Positions 45,637 through 56,689 of a stretch of 64,000 nucleotides of DNA are shown one piece after another. Made by a program: the position numbers and the translations under genes. The notes beneath the pieces are model-generated. The model searched no databases, was not told the origin of the DNA, and was given only the letters and a program-made list of their open reading frames with translations. The stretch is taken from NCBI GenBank assembly GCA_022432975.1, contig CM039508.1:47519646-47583645 (forward strand), given 5' to 3'. Origin of the DNA: Begonia masoniana (taxonomy: Eukaryota > Streptophyta > Magnoliopsida > Cucurbitales > Begoniaceae). Numbering within the stretch: position 1 is the stretch's first letter; the number at the start of each line of letters is the position of its first letter.

Positions 45637-47857
45637 TGTGACGACCCGAAACCGGATCCGAATCGGTTTCCGGGATCGGAGCCGTCACTCCGGGACATTT
45701 ACAGGAAACGGTGACTATTATTTTTTTTTAAACTAATAGAACAATCAAAGCAGTGAACAGAGAGGGAGAACTGCAGGGAGTAATCGAAAACATTTGCAGG
45801 GGGAGAGAGAGTTCTCTGGAATGGAAAGCAAACAAATCTCAATAATAGATAACCGAACAGAAATAGGCATAAGACTGGCGGAAATGGAAACAGGAAACAG
45901 TGGCGGAAGGTGTAGTTTCAAACTGAACCGGAGGAGAAATCAGTGGATAGCGTCATCGGAAGATAAAGGCAGCAAACATAACCGGCAGAAGATGATGACG
46001 TCAGCCGGAAGACGTTCTGACGTCATCGGAAGACAAAGTTATAAACTGGGCGGAAGACTTATGCCAACGTCATCGGAAGAGAAGATGACGTCAACCGGAA
46101 GGCAAAGTTATAAACTGGGCGGAAGACTTATGCTGACGTCATCGGAAGAGAAGATGACGTCAACCGGAAGACAAATAACGTCACCGGTAGAAGAAAAATG
46201 TGAACAGTAACCGGAAGACGCAATCGGAAGACATAGTTTTAAAGACAGAATTACAACTTTTGACAGAAAGACATATAGAAGGCAACCTCAAACAGGAAGC
46301 ATAAAGGTTTCAAAACCTTCAAACCCGATTCAAAAGAAGTTATAAAAATATACTTTACAATGGACAAAATTTCAAGAAGACATCCTGCACCATGACATCT
46401 TTTAACGAAGATACCTGCTGGTAGGAAGCATGAAAAACAGAAGGCATACAAGTTTCAAACTTTCACCACAGATGACAAATTTCGAGAAAACAAACTGCAT
46501 GGATAGCTCTAAAACCAGAAACCATCCATGCACATGCCAACAGAAAATATTCCAAACAATTCCAGAATACTTCAGAACGTAATTCAACTGTCAAATACAG
46601 AGGTTTTGAATATCAATACAGATTTCCAAAAGTGTTACAGAAACTTGACATACATTTCAAGTTCACCAAAACAGAAGTTTTAAAACAAAACACAAAAGTC
46701 TATACAGGACTCGGCTTAACTTTCAAAAATACACGCTCACAGGAATACATCTTGTCTGACTGCAACAGCCAGACCCCGTGAGCTCGATCCACCAACTACA
46801 TCAGCTCGTCATTTTGAGGCACCGGGTCCTCATCTGGAATATCCGTACCTACAACAGGGAGTTCACCTATGAGCCTAAAGCTCAGTAAGAACATAATCAA
46901 CATGCAGTGATGCAAAATGCTATGCATGCAGTTTTCAGAAAAACGGTGACAGAACATTACATTACGTTTCACTGCACATGGTGGTATAAGTGAGGCTTAT
47001 AGAGGAACTGGCGCATAACATACATAACATACTGGACATGACACTTGTTAGTAATTTTGCCGGTGTCCCAGGGAAGGACAAGGTACAGGGTATCCTTGGC
47101 GGGGATAAATTTTACATGAGTCCCAGGGAAGGACAAGAACAGGATGCCAGTCCTCGTCCACACTTAACCGTTCATTACATTACAGGATTTTATCTTTACT
47201 TACTTCAAAACCAGTGCTGAAAACATTTGCATGATTTTACTGGAAAACGTGTATGCATGGATAAGTGCGATACTCAACATTCACAGATGGCAGAATGGAT
47301 ACAACAGGGGAAACAGAATATAACAGAGACATGTTTAACTTAAAACATAACCGAGAACCTATCTACCCAAACCATACCTAGTACCTCCAAGTTGTAGGGC
47401 CATAAGGGCCAACATAAACGTATGAACTTACCTGGTTGCTGCGGTGTCAGATGCTCGAATGTCCCTGGAATGCTTGGATCTTAGGCAGAAAACAAGGAAA
47501 ACCCTAGGAGATCAAAGGCGTTTGGGTGAACTTTTGTCGCCTGGCCGAGAGAAAATAGAGGGAGAGAAGATGGAGAAGTGGAAACTTTCACGTATGAGGG
47601 AAGAGAAGACATATCTTCTTCAACAAGTTGCCACTTGGCACTCATCCATTGGTTTGCTTCCACCTACCTTAATTACTTCCACATTTACCCTTCCAGTAGC
47701 TTTTAACCTAATTAATTTGTTTTGGTTAAACATTTGTTTAGTTTCACTAAACATTTCCAACAACTCAACCAAAACATACGTTGTATAAATATAAATGTTA
47801 ATCCCGCACAAATGGTTTCGGGAAAACAATTACATGGCAAAAATGCTGGGTGTTACA
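45637..47857 (-). repeat. 5' LTR of the intact Tekay-type element
   Basis: Same length (2221 bp) and landmarks as the 3' LTR: mini-exon 47432-47479, acceptor TTGTAG near 46849, TGACGTCA array about 45987-46187. The outer end reads TGTAACACCCAGC, with one base changed from the other LTR. The small ORFs inside are duplicated exactly in the 3' LTR and have no domain. Confidence 0.97.
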
Positions 47858-49260
47858 AATATGGTCCATATAAAGCCATTGAAAACTGATAATGAGGTTA
47901 GTATCCCAAAATCGGCTAATGAACTAACCGAATCAGACAAGAAAAATTTAAGCCTGAATGCTAAAGCAATAAATACACTATACTGTGCTCTGAACAGAGA
48001 TGAGTTCAATCGAGTTCAGGGGTGTGATAGTGCACAAGAGATATGACATTTGTTAGAAGTCACACATGAGGGAACAAACCAAGTTAAGGAGAGTAAACTG
48101 AGTATGCCTGTGCATGAGTATGAACTTTTTTCAATGGAAAAAATGAGTCTATTTCATTTATGTTTACTCAATTCACTAACATCACTAATGGCCTAAAAGC
48201 TCTCGATAAGATGTAGTCAGGTGAAGAACAGGTAAGGAAGATTCTGAGATGCCTACCGAGAGCATGGAAACCAAAAGTGACAGCCATACAAGAGGCTAGG
48301 GATCTCAAAGTGCTCAAGCTTGAAGAGCTCATTGGCTCTCTGATGACTCATGAGATAACCATAAGAGTCAATGACAAAGAAGATCTCAAAGAGAAAGAGA
48401 TCAGTAGAAAGAAGGACATTGCCCTCAAAGCTTCCTCAAGCAAGCAGGAAGAATCAGAGGAGGAAGATGATGATGAGGATATAGCACTCATCACTAGGAG
48501 ATTCAGCAAATTCCTTCAACGGAAGAGGATGCAAGGAAAAAGATTTCCAAAGGGTGAGAAATCCCAAAGAGAAAAGGAAATCACATGTTTTGAGTGTGGT
48601 AAGCCTGGTCACATGAAAGCAGACTGTCCTCAAGCTAAGAAAGGTCCCAAGAAGTTCAAAAAGAGAGCTATGAAGGCGACTTGGGACGACAGTGAGGGTA
48701 ACTCTTCTTCAGAAGATGAGGAAGTCGCCAACCTGTGCTTCATGGCCAAGGAGGATGAGGTTAGTCATTCTTCTAGTGATAGTGATGATGATGAAGGTAA
48801 TTTAATTGATGCCTTCAATAATTTAGTCAAACAATACAGTATCCTTAAGTCCAAATACAACATGTTAAAAAAGGAGAATGTGGACTTAATTGAAAAGCAT
48901 GTTAATGAAATTAGTTTACAGGAAATGAAAACTAAAGATCTTTTAAATAAAAATGAGAACCTGAATAATATTGTTTTGAAATTCACTAACGGTAGTAAGA
49001 ATCTGAATATGCTGTTAGGCAGCCAGAGAGTCACATTTGATAAAGCTGGCTTAGGATATGAAAGGTTTAGTAAAAAAAAAAATATATAAGAATTTCTTTG
49101 TTAAATCTTTTACTTGTCATGCATGTAATGAAGCAGGACATAAATCATACGAATGTCCTTTGAAATTTAGTAAGAAATCAAGTGGTAAACTTCAATGAGT
49201 TCCTAAGGGAACCAGACATAACACTAGGACCCAAAAGATTTGGGTACCTAAGAAGACCAA

Positions 49261-52200
49261 TTGATTTCTATTTTGCAGGTTGACTGTTCTCCCGAGAAAA
49301 ATCAATGGTATCTTGATAGTGGTTGCTCGAGACACATGACGAGAGACTCAACAAAGTTTGCTGTTGTTAACAAGAAGAAAGGAAATGTCACCTTTGGTGG
49401 AAACCAGAAAGGAAAAATTGTTGGCATCGGCAATATAGGTAATCCTTCTAATCCCATCATTGAAAATGTTCTGTTAGTAGAGGGATTAAAACATAATTTA
49501 CTAAGCATCAGTCAATTATGTGACAAAGGCTATAAAGTTACATTTAAATCAAATGCATGTGTGATCAAAGACATTTCAAATAACAATGTTCTGTTTAAAA
49601 GCTATAGAAAGGAAAATGTCTATATTATTGATCTGGAGAATTTTGAGCATGTTGATGAAAAATGTTTTGCTGTAAATTCTTCAAATGATAGTTGGATTTG
49701 GCATAGGAGATTAGGACATGTAGGTATGGATACCTTAGCTAAGATTACTAAGCATAATTTAGTTAGAAGGATCCCTAAGATATCCTTTGAGAAGGATAAG
49801 GTCTGTGAAGCCTTCCAAATGGGTAAGCAGATCAAAAGTTCCTTTATATCGAAGAATGCAATCTCTACTTCTAAGCCTCTTCAACTTCTTCACATGGACC
49901 TCTTCGGTCCTTCTAATGTAGCCAGCTTAGGAGGTAAATTCTATGACTATGTCATTGTAGATGACTTCTCTAGGTTCACATGTGTATTCTTTCTTAAGTC
50001 CAAAGATGAAACTTTTGATACATTCTCTAGCTTTAGGAAAAGAGTTCAAAATGAAAAGGAGCTCACCATAGTTGCTATTCGTAGTGATCATGATGGAGAA
50101 TTTGAAAATGAGAAATTTGAACTTTTGTGTCTCAAGTATGGAATTGAGCACAACTTCTCCTCCCCTAGAACTCCTCAACAAAATGGATTTGTTGAGAGGA
50201 AAAATAGGTCCCTCCAAGAGCTTGCTAGAACCATGCTGAATGAAAATTTTCTTCCAAAGTATTTCTGGGCTGAAGCTGTCTCTACAACCTGTTATGTGCT
50301 TAATCGGGGTCTCTATAAGACCTATTCTTGAGAAAACATCATATGAACTTTGGAATGGAAAATCCCCTTCTGTTAAGTACTTTAGAGCCTTCGGTTGTAA
50401 ATGTTTCATTCTTAACACTAAGGATAACTTAAGAAAATTCGATTCCAAATCTGATCTTGGAATCTTTCTTGGTTATTCTCTCTCCACTAAGGCTTATAGA
50501 GTGTTCAATAGGAGAACTCTAGTTGTAGAAGAATCTGTACACGTCAACTTCGACGAGACTCCTCAACCCTCAATCAATGTGGATGAGGATGATACTTTAG
50601 AAAAGCAACTAGATTCTCTTTTCTTAGATAAGCCTTCAGATACCCTTCAAGGAGAAAACTCTTTCGAAATAGTTCCTATCAAGGTGAATTAGCTGCTTTG
50701 CCTAGAGATTGGAAGTATGTGAGAAATCATCCTTTAGATGAAGTTCTAGGTGATCTAACATTAGGAGTCAAAACTAGAGCCTCCCTTAGAAATTATTGTG
50801 CTAATGTTGCTTTCATTTCCCAAATAGAGCCTAAGAAATTTGAAGAAGTCGAATTGGATGAAAATTGGATAGTTGCAATGCAAGAAGAGCTAAACCAATT
50901 CGAAAGGAACAATGTTTGGGAACTTGTTCCAAAACCAGTCAATCATCCCATTATTGGAACAAAATGGGTATTTAAGAACAAAATGGATGAAAATGGAATT
51001 GTGGTCAGGAATAAAGCTAGGTTAGTTGCCAAAGGTTACAACTAAGAATAAGGAATTGATTTTGAGGAAACCTTTGCACCAGTAGCTAGATTAGAGTCTA
51101 TTAGGATGCTCTTAGCATATGCTTGCTACAAAAACTTCACACTCTTTCAAATGGATGTAAAAAGTGCTTTTCTAAATGGTTATATCATGGAAGAAGTTTA
51201 TGTAGAGTAGACCTTAGGGTTTGAAAATGATGAAAAACCTGACCATGTTTACAAACTTAGGAAAGCTCTGTATGGACATAAACAGGCTCCTAGAGCTTGG
51301 TATGATAGATTGAAGAATTTCCTTGAGGAAAGGAAGTTCAAAAAGGGTAACACCGATTCAACTCTATTTACCATGCAAAAGGATAAAGATATTCTGTTAG
51401 TTAAAATCCATGTCGATGACATTATTTTTGGATCAACTAATGTCTCTATGTGTGATGAATTTTCTTCCCTAATGCAAAGTGAATTCGAAATGAGTATGAT
51501 GAGGGAGCTAAAATTCTTCTTAGGATTCCAAATTAACCAAAAATCCGATGGTATTTTCTTCTGCCAAGAAAAATACATCAAAGACCTCTTGAAAAAATTT
51601 AGATTAGAATTCTCTAAATCCTCTAGAACTCCCATGAGTACCATTACCAAATTGGACAAAGATGAAAATGGAACAAGTATGGATATTAAAAAATATCGTG
51701 GTATGATTGATCTTTGTTATATCTGACAGCTAGTAGGCCAGATATTCTCTTCAGTGTCTGTCTCTTTGCTAGGTTCTAAGCTGCCCTTAAGGAATCCCAC
51801 TTAAATGCAGTAAAGAGAATATTTAAATATTTGAGTGGAACTCATGATCTAGGATTGTGGTATCCTAAAGGTACCTCCTTCGACTTAGTAGGATATTCTG
51901 ATTCAGACTACGCAGGAAGTCTTGTTGACAGAAAAAGCACAAGTGGCACATGTCAATTTTTAGGAGAATCTCTAGTGTCATGGTATTCAAACAAAATTAT
52001 GTAGCACTTTCAACTGCTGAGAGTGAATATATTGCTGCTGGTAGTTTCTGTGCTCAAATGCTTTGGATGAAGCAAACTTTAGAAGATTATAATCTTTTCT
52101 ATGATAGGATTCCTATTCGGTGTGACAACACCAGTGCAATAAATATTTTCAAGAATCCCATCCAGCATTCTAGAAAAAAGCACATAGAGGTTAGATATCA

Positions 52201-52354
52201 CTTCATTAGAGATCATGTTCAGAAAGGAGATATTTCTTTAGAATTTGTCAATTCTGTAGACCAATTAGCTGATATATTTACAAAACCTTTGGATGAGAAA
52301 ACCTTCTGTAATATTAGAATCAGGTTAGGGCTCATTAAGTGTGAGAAAAATTAA
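49261..52354 (+). pseudogene. Sirevirus-type copia pol (PR-IN-RT-RH), decayed
   Basis: Domain order is Ty1/copia: protease with LDSGCSRHMT (DSG, about 49312); integrase zinc region (HRRLGH...) and core (HMDLFGP; RSDHDGEFEN; QQNGFVERKN); reverse transcriptase ([30 protein letters not shown], where most relatives have YVDD); RNase H (ALSTAESEYIAA; ADIFTKPL) to the stop at 52354. Lesions: Phe in place of the second integrase zinc Cys (CEAFQMGK); a frameshift near 50305; stops near 50691, 51043 (Gln codon to TAA) and 51208 (Gln to TAG); and frameshifts near 51725 and 51990. It cannot make a functional polyprotein. Confidence 0.95.
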
Positions 52355-52707
52355 GGTTCTTTTTCCTCACTGTTTAAGTCTTTCAATGATTTAAGAATTC
52401 CTTTTTCGTCGGAAGATGTACTTCATCCACTGTGCACCGGTAGATATAGGCATCTATCAGGTGACACGTGTCTCTCATCGGGCGATATCCATTTTTCAAG
52501 TCTCTCTTCTTATAGTCGGGCGAAGCCCTAAAACATTTAAACTCACTTGTTCAAGACGCTTTAACTGTTCAAGACGCTTCAACTTTTCAAGACGCTTCAA
52601 CTTTTCGCGCTCTTTCAAAAGCTCTTGCCCTATCCTTCGGTTCTCCTCTCCATAGTTTTTTTTCGTCTCTTTCACGTTTTCGCTCATAAAGCTCTTCATC
52701 TGTCTAA
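52355..52707 (+). other. Spacer between pol and ORF3
   Basis: Holds CGGAAGATG, CACCGGTAGAT and ACACGTGTC words (52410-52470) resembling the LTR arrays. A ~19-bp tandem repeat follows ('tcaagacgcttcaac', about 52548-52605). A purine-poor leader precedes the ORF3 ATG. No separate gene. Confidence 0.6.
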
Positions 52708-54252
52708 ATGGCATCTTCTTCACGAGCAGTTCCAGAACCGGCCAAGAAGAAGACCAAAACCTCAGTTCGTCAGCCACGAGAGCTTCCTCGTGCGACTCAG
52801 TGGCCATCTCTTTTCTTCCTTAGTCATGTTGCCGAAGAAAGGTATCATGATGATTTTAAGCTTAAAACCCTTATTCCAAGTCGTGGTGTAATCTTTGAAG
52901 ATTTAGTTGGATTGGATTTAGTTGAACCCTTGAAAGGTCTCGGGTTATTGGGGTTATTTGATGTTGAATCATTCTATTACCCCATTGCGGTCAAAATGTT
53001 TTATGCCAATCTTAGCTACCCTTCTGACTTCTCTACTGTTTTGAGCTATGTGTATGGAAAACACATAGTTCTAACATCCCAATCTATTAATGAGCTTCTG
53101 AAGAGCCCTCAGTTGGATAATCATGTCAAGTTCTATGAGACAGGGACTGAACCCCCTCTTCTTAACTCTCTTCAGGGTCGTCAATTTTTGAAGTCAATTG
53201 CTCTAGACCCGAATCTCATCCCTAATCCATTAAAGAGCAAGCATCTCAACATCAGGGCTCGGCTCTTTCACCAGATGATCAGGTACAATATCATTCCTAA
53301 GGGTGGTCACTCTGATGATGTGAGTGACATGGAACTGTTTGTCCTTTTTGCACTCTACCAAAAGACCACCTTTAACATAGGTTTCATTGTGTTGAGAAGG
53401 ATGATTCAAAGTGTCTTAGCCAGGACTACATGTCTGCCCTACAATCTACTTCTCATGAAGATTTTCGAGAAGTTTGAAGTTAACTTTCCAGAGGAAGATG
53501 ACCCCTTTTGTCTTCAGCCTTCAAGTTATTACTCGATCTCCACTCTGAAGAGAATGAGGATCAAAAGAACAAAAAAAGGGGATTTTGTTTTGGATGAGGC
53601 CCGCAAGAGGGTTTCTAAGGCAACTTCTGTTCGGTTGGGGAAGAGGAAGCTTATCCTACAGGAGGATGAGTCTACTCATGAAGGTGTGGATGAATCTGAA
53701 ATCCCTGCCTTTGCTGATTCTCCTTCATCCTCTCAGGTGTCACGCACTCTTGTTCCTTCTGTTATAAGACACTCTACCCCAGCCCTTTCATCTTATACCC
53801 TTGTAGCACCTCCTGTTCACTCCTCTGTGCCCCTTCCATTTCCAGAGGGTCCTACTTCTCCTCCACCTACTCTTATGTTGCCATCTCTGGCTGCTCCACC
53901 TCTTATTTCTCCGGTTCCACCCACTGCTCCTCAAGTCCAAACCTCCTCAAATCCAAACCCTCAAATTGCTCCTCAAATCCAAACAGCCTCCCCAAATGCT
54001 CCTCAAGCACCCAAAACTTATCAGAGGAGACTGTCCATCAGTGAGGATCAGTTGACTGAGTTGATGACTTGCATAGCCAGTTTAGGCACTGCTCTCTCTT
54101 CTGTTAAGGATCAAATGAATGTGTCATTAGATGCCAAGCTAACTCAGAGCAGACTGGACTTGAGCAAGGACCTTGACACAGTTCAGGATAGGTTAACTTC
54201 CTGGATGGATAGACTTGAAGGCTCTTTCTCAAGGACCTTTCGGTCTATATAG
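52708..54252 (+). CDS. Sirevirus ORF3, 'env-like' / plant transposon protein (514 aa)
   Basis: A long open frame after pol in the position of the extra 3' ORF of Sireviruses. The N-terminal ~280 residues form a compact conserved-looking domain (SHVAEERYHDDFKLKTL; FYANLSYPSD; HQMIRYNIIPKGGH) of the type annotated as putative plant transposon protein. Residues ~330-440 are Pro/Ser-rich, and ~450-510 look coiled-coil. I see no clear signal peptide, so an envelope role is not supported by sequence alone. The start is the first ATG in frame, 350 bp after the pol stop. The frame stops at TAG 54250-54252 but stays open to the Cassandra insertion at 54435 and resumes after it, so the ancestral protein was longer. 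Confidence 0.82.
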   Translation: MASSSRAVPEPAKKKTKTSVRQPRELPRATQWPSLFFLSHVAEERYHDDFKLKTLIPSRGVIFEDLVGLDLVEPLKGLGLLGLFDVESFYYPIAVKMFYANLSYPSDFSTVLSYVYGKHIVLTSQSINELLKSPQLDNHVKFYETGTEPPLLNSLQGRQFLKSIALDPNLIPNPLKSKHLNIRARLFHQMIRYNIIPKGGHSDDVSDMELFVLFALYQKTTFNIGFIVLRRMIQSVLARTTCLPYNLLLMKIFEKFEVNFPEEDDPFCLQPSSYYSISTLKRMRIKRTKKGDFVLDEARKRVSKATSVRLGKRKLILQEDESTHEGVDESEIPAFADSPSSSQVSRTLVPSVIRHSTPALSSYTLVAPPVHSSVPLPFPEGPTSPPPTLMLPSLAAPPLISPVPPTAPQVQTSSNPNPQIAPQIQTASPNAPQAPKTYQRRLSISEDQLTELMTCIASLGTALSSVKDQMNVSLDAKLTQSRLDLSKDLDTVQDRLTSWMDRLEGSFSRTFRSI

Positions 54253-54648
54253 TCTGACATTCAAGCTCTTCAGCCAGAACCGCCTCGCCCTCTTTGCTTT
54301 TCAACGGCTTGTTCTGAAGACTTCCTCCCTCCTATCATCAGACCTGAGGTTGACAAGGAAGTGAACTTCATGCCTTTGGATATCCAGGATGCTGAGCTTA
54401 GGTTCACTGATCCTTTTAGTTCCCAAGTCACCGATGTGATGACCCGAATATGCACGTATGGGTACGATGGCTGCACGAACCGGAACCATGATGGCGGTAT
54501 GTCCACACGGGCGAATCGGAAGGTGACAGGTCGTAAAAAAGGGGGTCGTCACAATCCCACATCGCTTGGGGAAGTATGTGGAAATGAAACATATGTAAAG
54601 AGACCCTTCCAACATAGCAAGACATGTTTTGGAGCACGATTGGTAACG

Positions 54649-54728
54649 GATTCTATAAGAACTCTGAAGTTAAAAGTTTTTTGGCGAGAGCAATTCCAGG
54701 TTGGGTGACCTTCCGGGAAGTTCTCACC
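54649..54728 (+). promoter_or_regulatory. 5S rRNA-like region, Cassandra LTR1
   Basis: The 5S-like block is degraded by C-to-T changes: GGATTCTATAAGAACTCTG, a box A region reading GTTTTTTGGCGAGAG, and a box C region GGTTGGGTGACC. Promoter strength is probably reduced relative to LTR3 (inference). Confidence 0.8.
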
Positions 54729-55097
54729 AAACAAAGCCGTGAGGGGAGGATATTAGGCTATGGCCCAATCCCCAGAGCGGACAATATCTTCCTGGGAAAA
54801 GGGGTCGTTACAAATGGTATCAGAGCCTGTACCCAACCAAAAATGTGGCCAACGAGGACGTTGGGCCCCCGAGGGAGGGTGATTGTGATGACCCGAATAT
54901 GCACGTATGGGTACGATGGCTGCACGAACTGGAACCATGATGGCGGTATGTCCACACGGGCGAATCGGAAGGTGACAGGTCGTAAAAAAGGGGGTCGTCA
55001 CAATCCCACATCGCTTGGGGAAGTATGTGGAAATGAAACATATGTAAAGAGACCCTTCCAACATAGCAAGACATGTTTTGGAGCACGATTGGTAACG

Positions 55098-55177
55098 GAT
55101 TCTATAAGAACTCTGAAGTTAAAAGTTTTTTGGCGAGAGCAATTCCAGGTTGGGTGACCTTCCGGGAAGTTCTCACC
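55098..55177 (+). promoter_or_regulatory. 5S rRNA-like region, Cassandra LTR2
   Basis: Same C-to-T-altered 5S-like block as in LTR1, consistent with its origin by unit duplication. Confidence 0.8.
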
Positions 55178-55545
55178 AAACAAAGCCGTGAGGGGAGGAT
55201 ATTAGGCTATGGCCCAATCCCCAGAGCGGACAATATCTTCCTGGGAAAAGGGGTCGTTACAAATGGTATCAGAGCCTGTACCCAACCAAAAATGTGGCCA
55301 ACGAGGACGTTGGGCCCCCGAGGGAGGGTGATTGTGATGACCCGAATATGCACGTATGGGTACGATGGCTGCACGAACTGGAACCCGGATGGCGGTACAT
55401 TCGCACGGGCGAACCGGAAGGTGACAGGTCGTAAAAAAGGGGGTCGTCATAATCCCACATCGCTTGGGGAAGTATGTGGAAGTGAAACATATGTAAAGAG
55501 ACCCTCCCAACATAGCAAGACGCGTTTTGGAGCACGATTGGCAAT

Positions 55546-55626
55546 GGATCCCATAAGAACTCCGAAGTTAAAAGTGCTTCGGCGAGAGCAATTTCAGGTT
55601 GGGTGACGGACTGGGAAGTTCTCGCC
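55546..55626 (+). promoter_or_regulatory. 5S rRNA-like region, Cassandra LTR3
   Basis: GGATCCCATAAGAACTCCG, then AAGTTAAAAGTGCTTCGGCG, then GGTTGGGTGACGG and CTGGGAAGTTCTCGCC keep the order and spacing of a 5S rRNA gene, with box A altered at two bases (AAAA in place of AAGC). It is the best preserved of the three. Confidence 0.88.
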
Positions 55627-56156
55627 AAACAAAGTCGTGAGGGGAGGATATTGGGTTACGGCCCAATCCTCAGAGCGGACAATATCTTGCTGGGAAAAGG
55701 GGTCGTTACAACCGAGTCTTCTTTTGAGCTTCAAGGTTCAATGGGTGCACTTCAGGCTGCTCCTCCGGTAGAGCCTCCACCATGTCTGGACTTGGTAGTA
55801 TATCGAGGACCATTTCAACCTTCTGCTCTTCGGAAGAGCCTCCACCATGTCTGGACTTGGTGGTATATCGAGGACCATTTCCACCTTCTGCTCCTTTTGC
55901 TTCTACTACCCTTTCTTGACCTCTGATAGTTCCTGATGTCGATGTGAACTATTCAGTGCCTTCATTAATCATAAAGGAGTTGTGGAAGCGCATTTTAGAC
56001 TTAGATTAAATAGGAGATATTTTTTTTTTGTAAACAGTTTTACTGATATCCACATATTTAGTACTCTGTTTTTCCTAATTCATCAATATACACATGTTGA
56101 GTTGTTGACTGCTTTTTCCTGTATTTTTTTTGATAATGTCAAAGGGGGAGAAAGTG

Positions 56157-56438
56157 TGACAGCACTGTGTTTAAACTTTAACACTTTAACTTGGATTGCA
56201 TGCACATGCTGTGGGGGAGCTAGGATTATGGGGGAGAGATAATTTAATCAATCTATACTTATAGTTTGTCATCATCAAAAAGGGGGAGATCGTTAGACTT
56301 AAACTGACAGCACTGTGTTTAAACTTTAACACTTTAACTTGGATTGCATGCACATGCTGTGGGAGAGCTAAGATTATGGGGGAGAGATAATTTAATCAAT
56401 TTATACTTATAGTTTGTCATCATAAAAAAGGGGGAGAT
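56157..56438 (+). repeat. ~150-bp tandem duplication carrying two PPT-like tracts
   Basis: The segment 'tgacagcactgtgtttaaac ... gggggagat' occurs twice (about 56157-56297 and 56306-56438) with few differences. Each copy ends in an AAAAAGGGGGAGAT polypurine tract, and only the second abuts the 3' LTR at 56439. The first is followed by CGTTAGACTTAAAC, a degenerate LTR-start-like sequence. Confidence 0.9.
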
Positions 56439-56689
56439 TGTTGACTTAAATTATGTTTAAGTCTAACGATGTTTTTGATGATGTATTTTTGATTGTATGT
56501 AATTTGATTAAGTTAATTATATGAGATTAATAAATTGATTAATAAGTTAAATATTGACCTCCATATATATGTCTCTAAATCTTCAGTGGAAATGCCCTTT
56601 GAAAAGGATATTTTAGTTGTTTAACAAATCTGTTAAGTGTTCAGGGTGTGATAGCAAAATAGGGTTGAAAATGATAAAAAAATCCACAT

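Larger units (their letters stand above)
38780..47857 (-). mobile_element. Complete young Ty3/gypsy Tekay-type element, TSD AATAT
   Basis: A 9078-bp element with LTRs at 38780-41000 and 45637-47857 (both 2221 bp), TSD AATAT at 38775-38779 and 47858-47862, PBS, PPT and one intact 1476-codon polyprotein. By eye I count only six substitutions between the LTRs (near 38901, 39198, 40496, 40872, 40877 and 40990 on the left copy) and no indels. It is inserted antisense in Sirevirus gag. Everything needed for autonomy appears present; actual activity is unknown. Confidence 0.97.
38630..49205 (+). pseudogene. Sirevirus-type gag, split by a Tekay element
   Basis: Gag starts at ATG 38630 (LPFFDENDYVYWKSRM) and is broken at codon ~50 by the gypsy element at 38780-47857. 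It resumes at 47863 in the same frame (GPYKPLKTDNE). Further damage: TGA at 48044-48046 in place of Trp, a frameshift near 48140, TAG near 48213, a frameshift in the A-run at 49070-49082, and TGA near 49197. Conserved blocks remain: ARDLKVLKLEELIGSL, an acidic linker, a first CCHC knuckle (CFECGKPGHMKADC, about 48589), a coiled-coil-like Lys/Asn-rich stretch and a second knuckle (CHACNEAGHKSYEC, about 49115). Two knuckles fit Sirevirus gag. Confidence 0.92.
54435..55710 (+). mobile_element. Cassandra TRIM, three LTRs in tandem, TSD ACCGA
   Basis: LTRs at 54435-54812, 54884-55261 and 55333-55710, each exactly 378 bp, start TGTGATGACCC and end GGTCGTTACA. They are separated by 71-bp internal regions with PBS TGGTATCAGAGCC (54815, 55264) and a purine tract (GAGGGAGGGTGAT). 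ACCGA flanks both ends. LTR1 and LTR2 are almost identical and share C-to-T changes not in LTR3, so one LTR+internal unit was duplicated after insertion. There is no coding capacity: like all TRIMs it would need proteins from other elements. The ORFs spanning it, including the 177-codon ones, are artefacts. Confidence 0.95.
54253..55926 (+). pseudogene. C-terminal extension of ORF3, split by Cassandra
   Basis: After the TAG the same frame reads SDIQALQPEPPRPL and FMPLDIQDAEL up to the TSD ACCGA. It continues at 55711 with ESSFELQGS and ends at 55926. A 62-bp tandem duplication (about 55770-55895, 'gagcctccaccatgtctgga' twice) lies in the last part. It is a degraded tail, useful mainly as the insertion target. 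Confidence 0.7.

Noticed and set aside
54624..55606. Two overlapping 177-codon plus-strand ORFs
   Set aside because: They span Cassandra LTR/internal boundaries and repeat each other because the unit is duplicated. TRIMs have no coding capacity.
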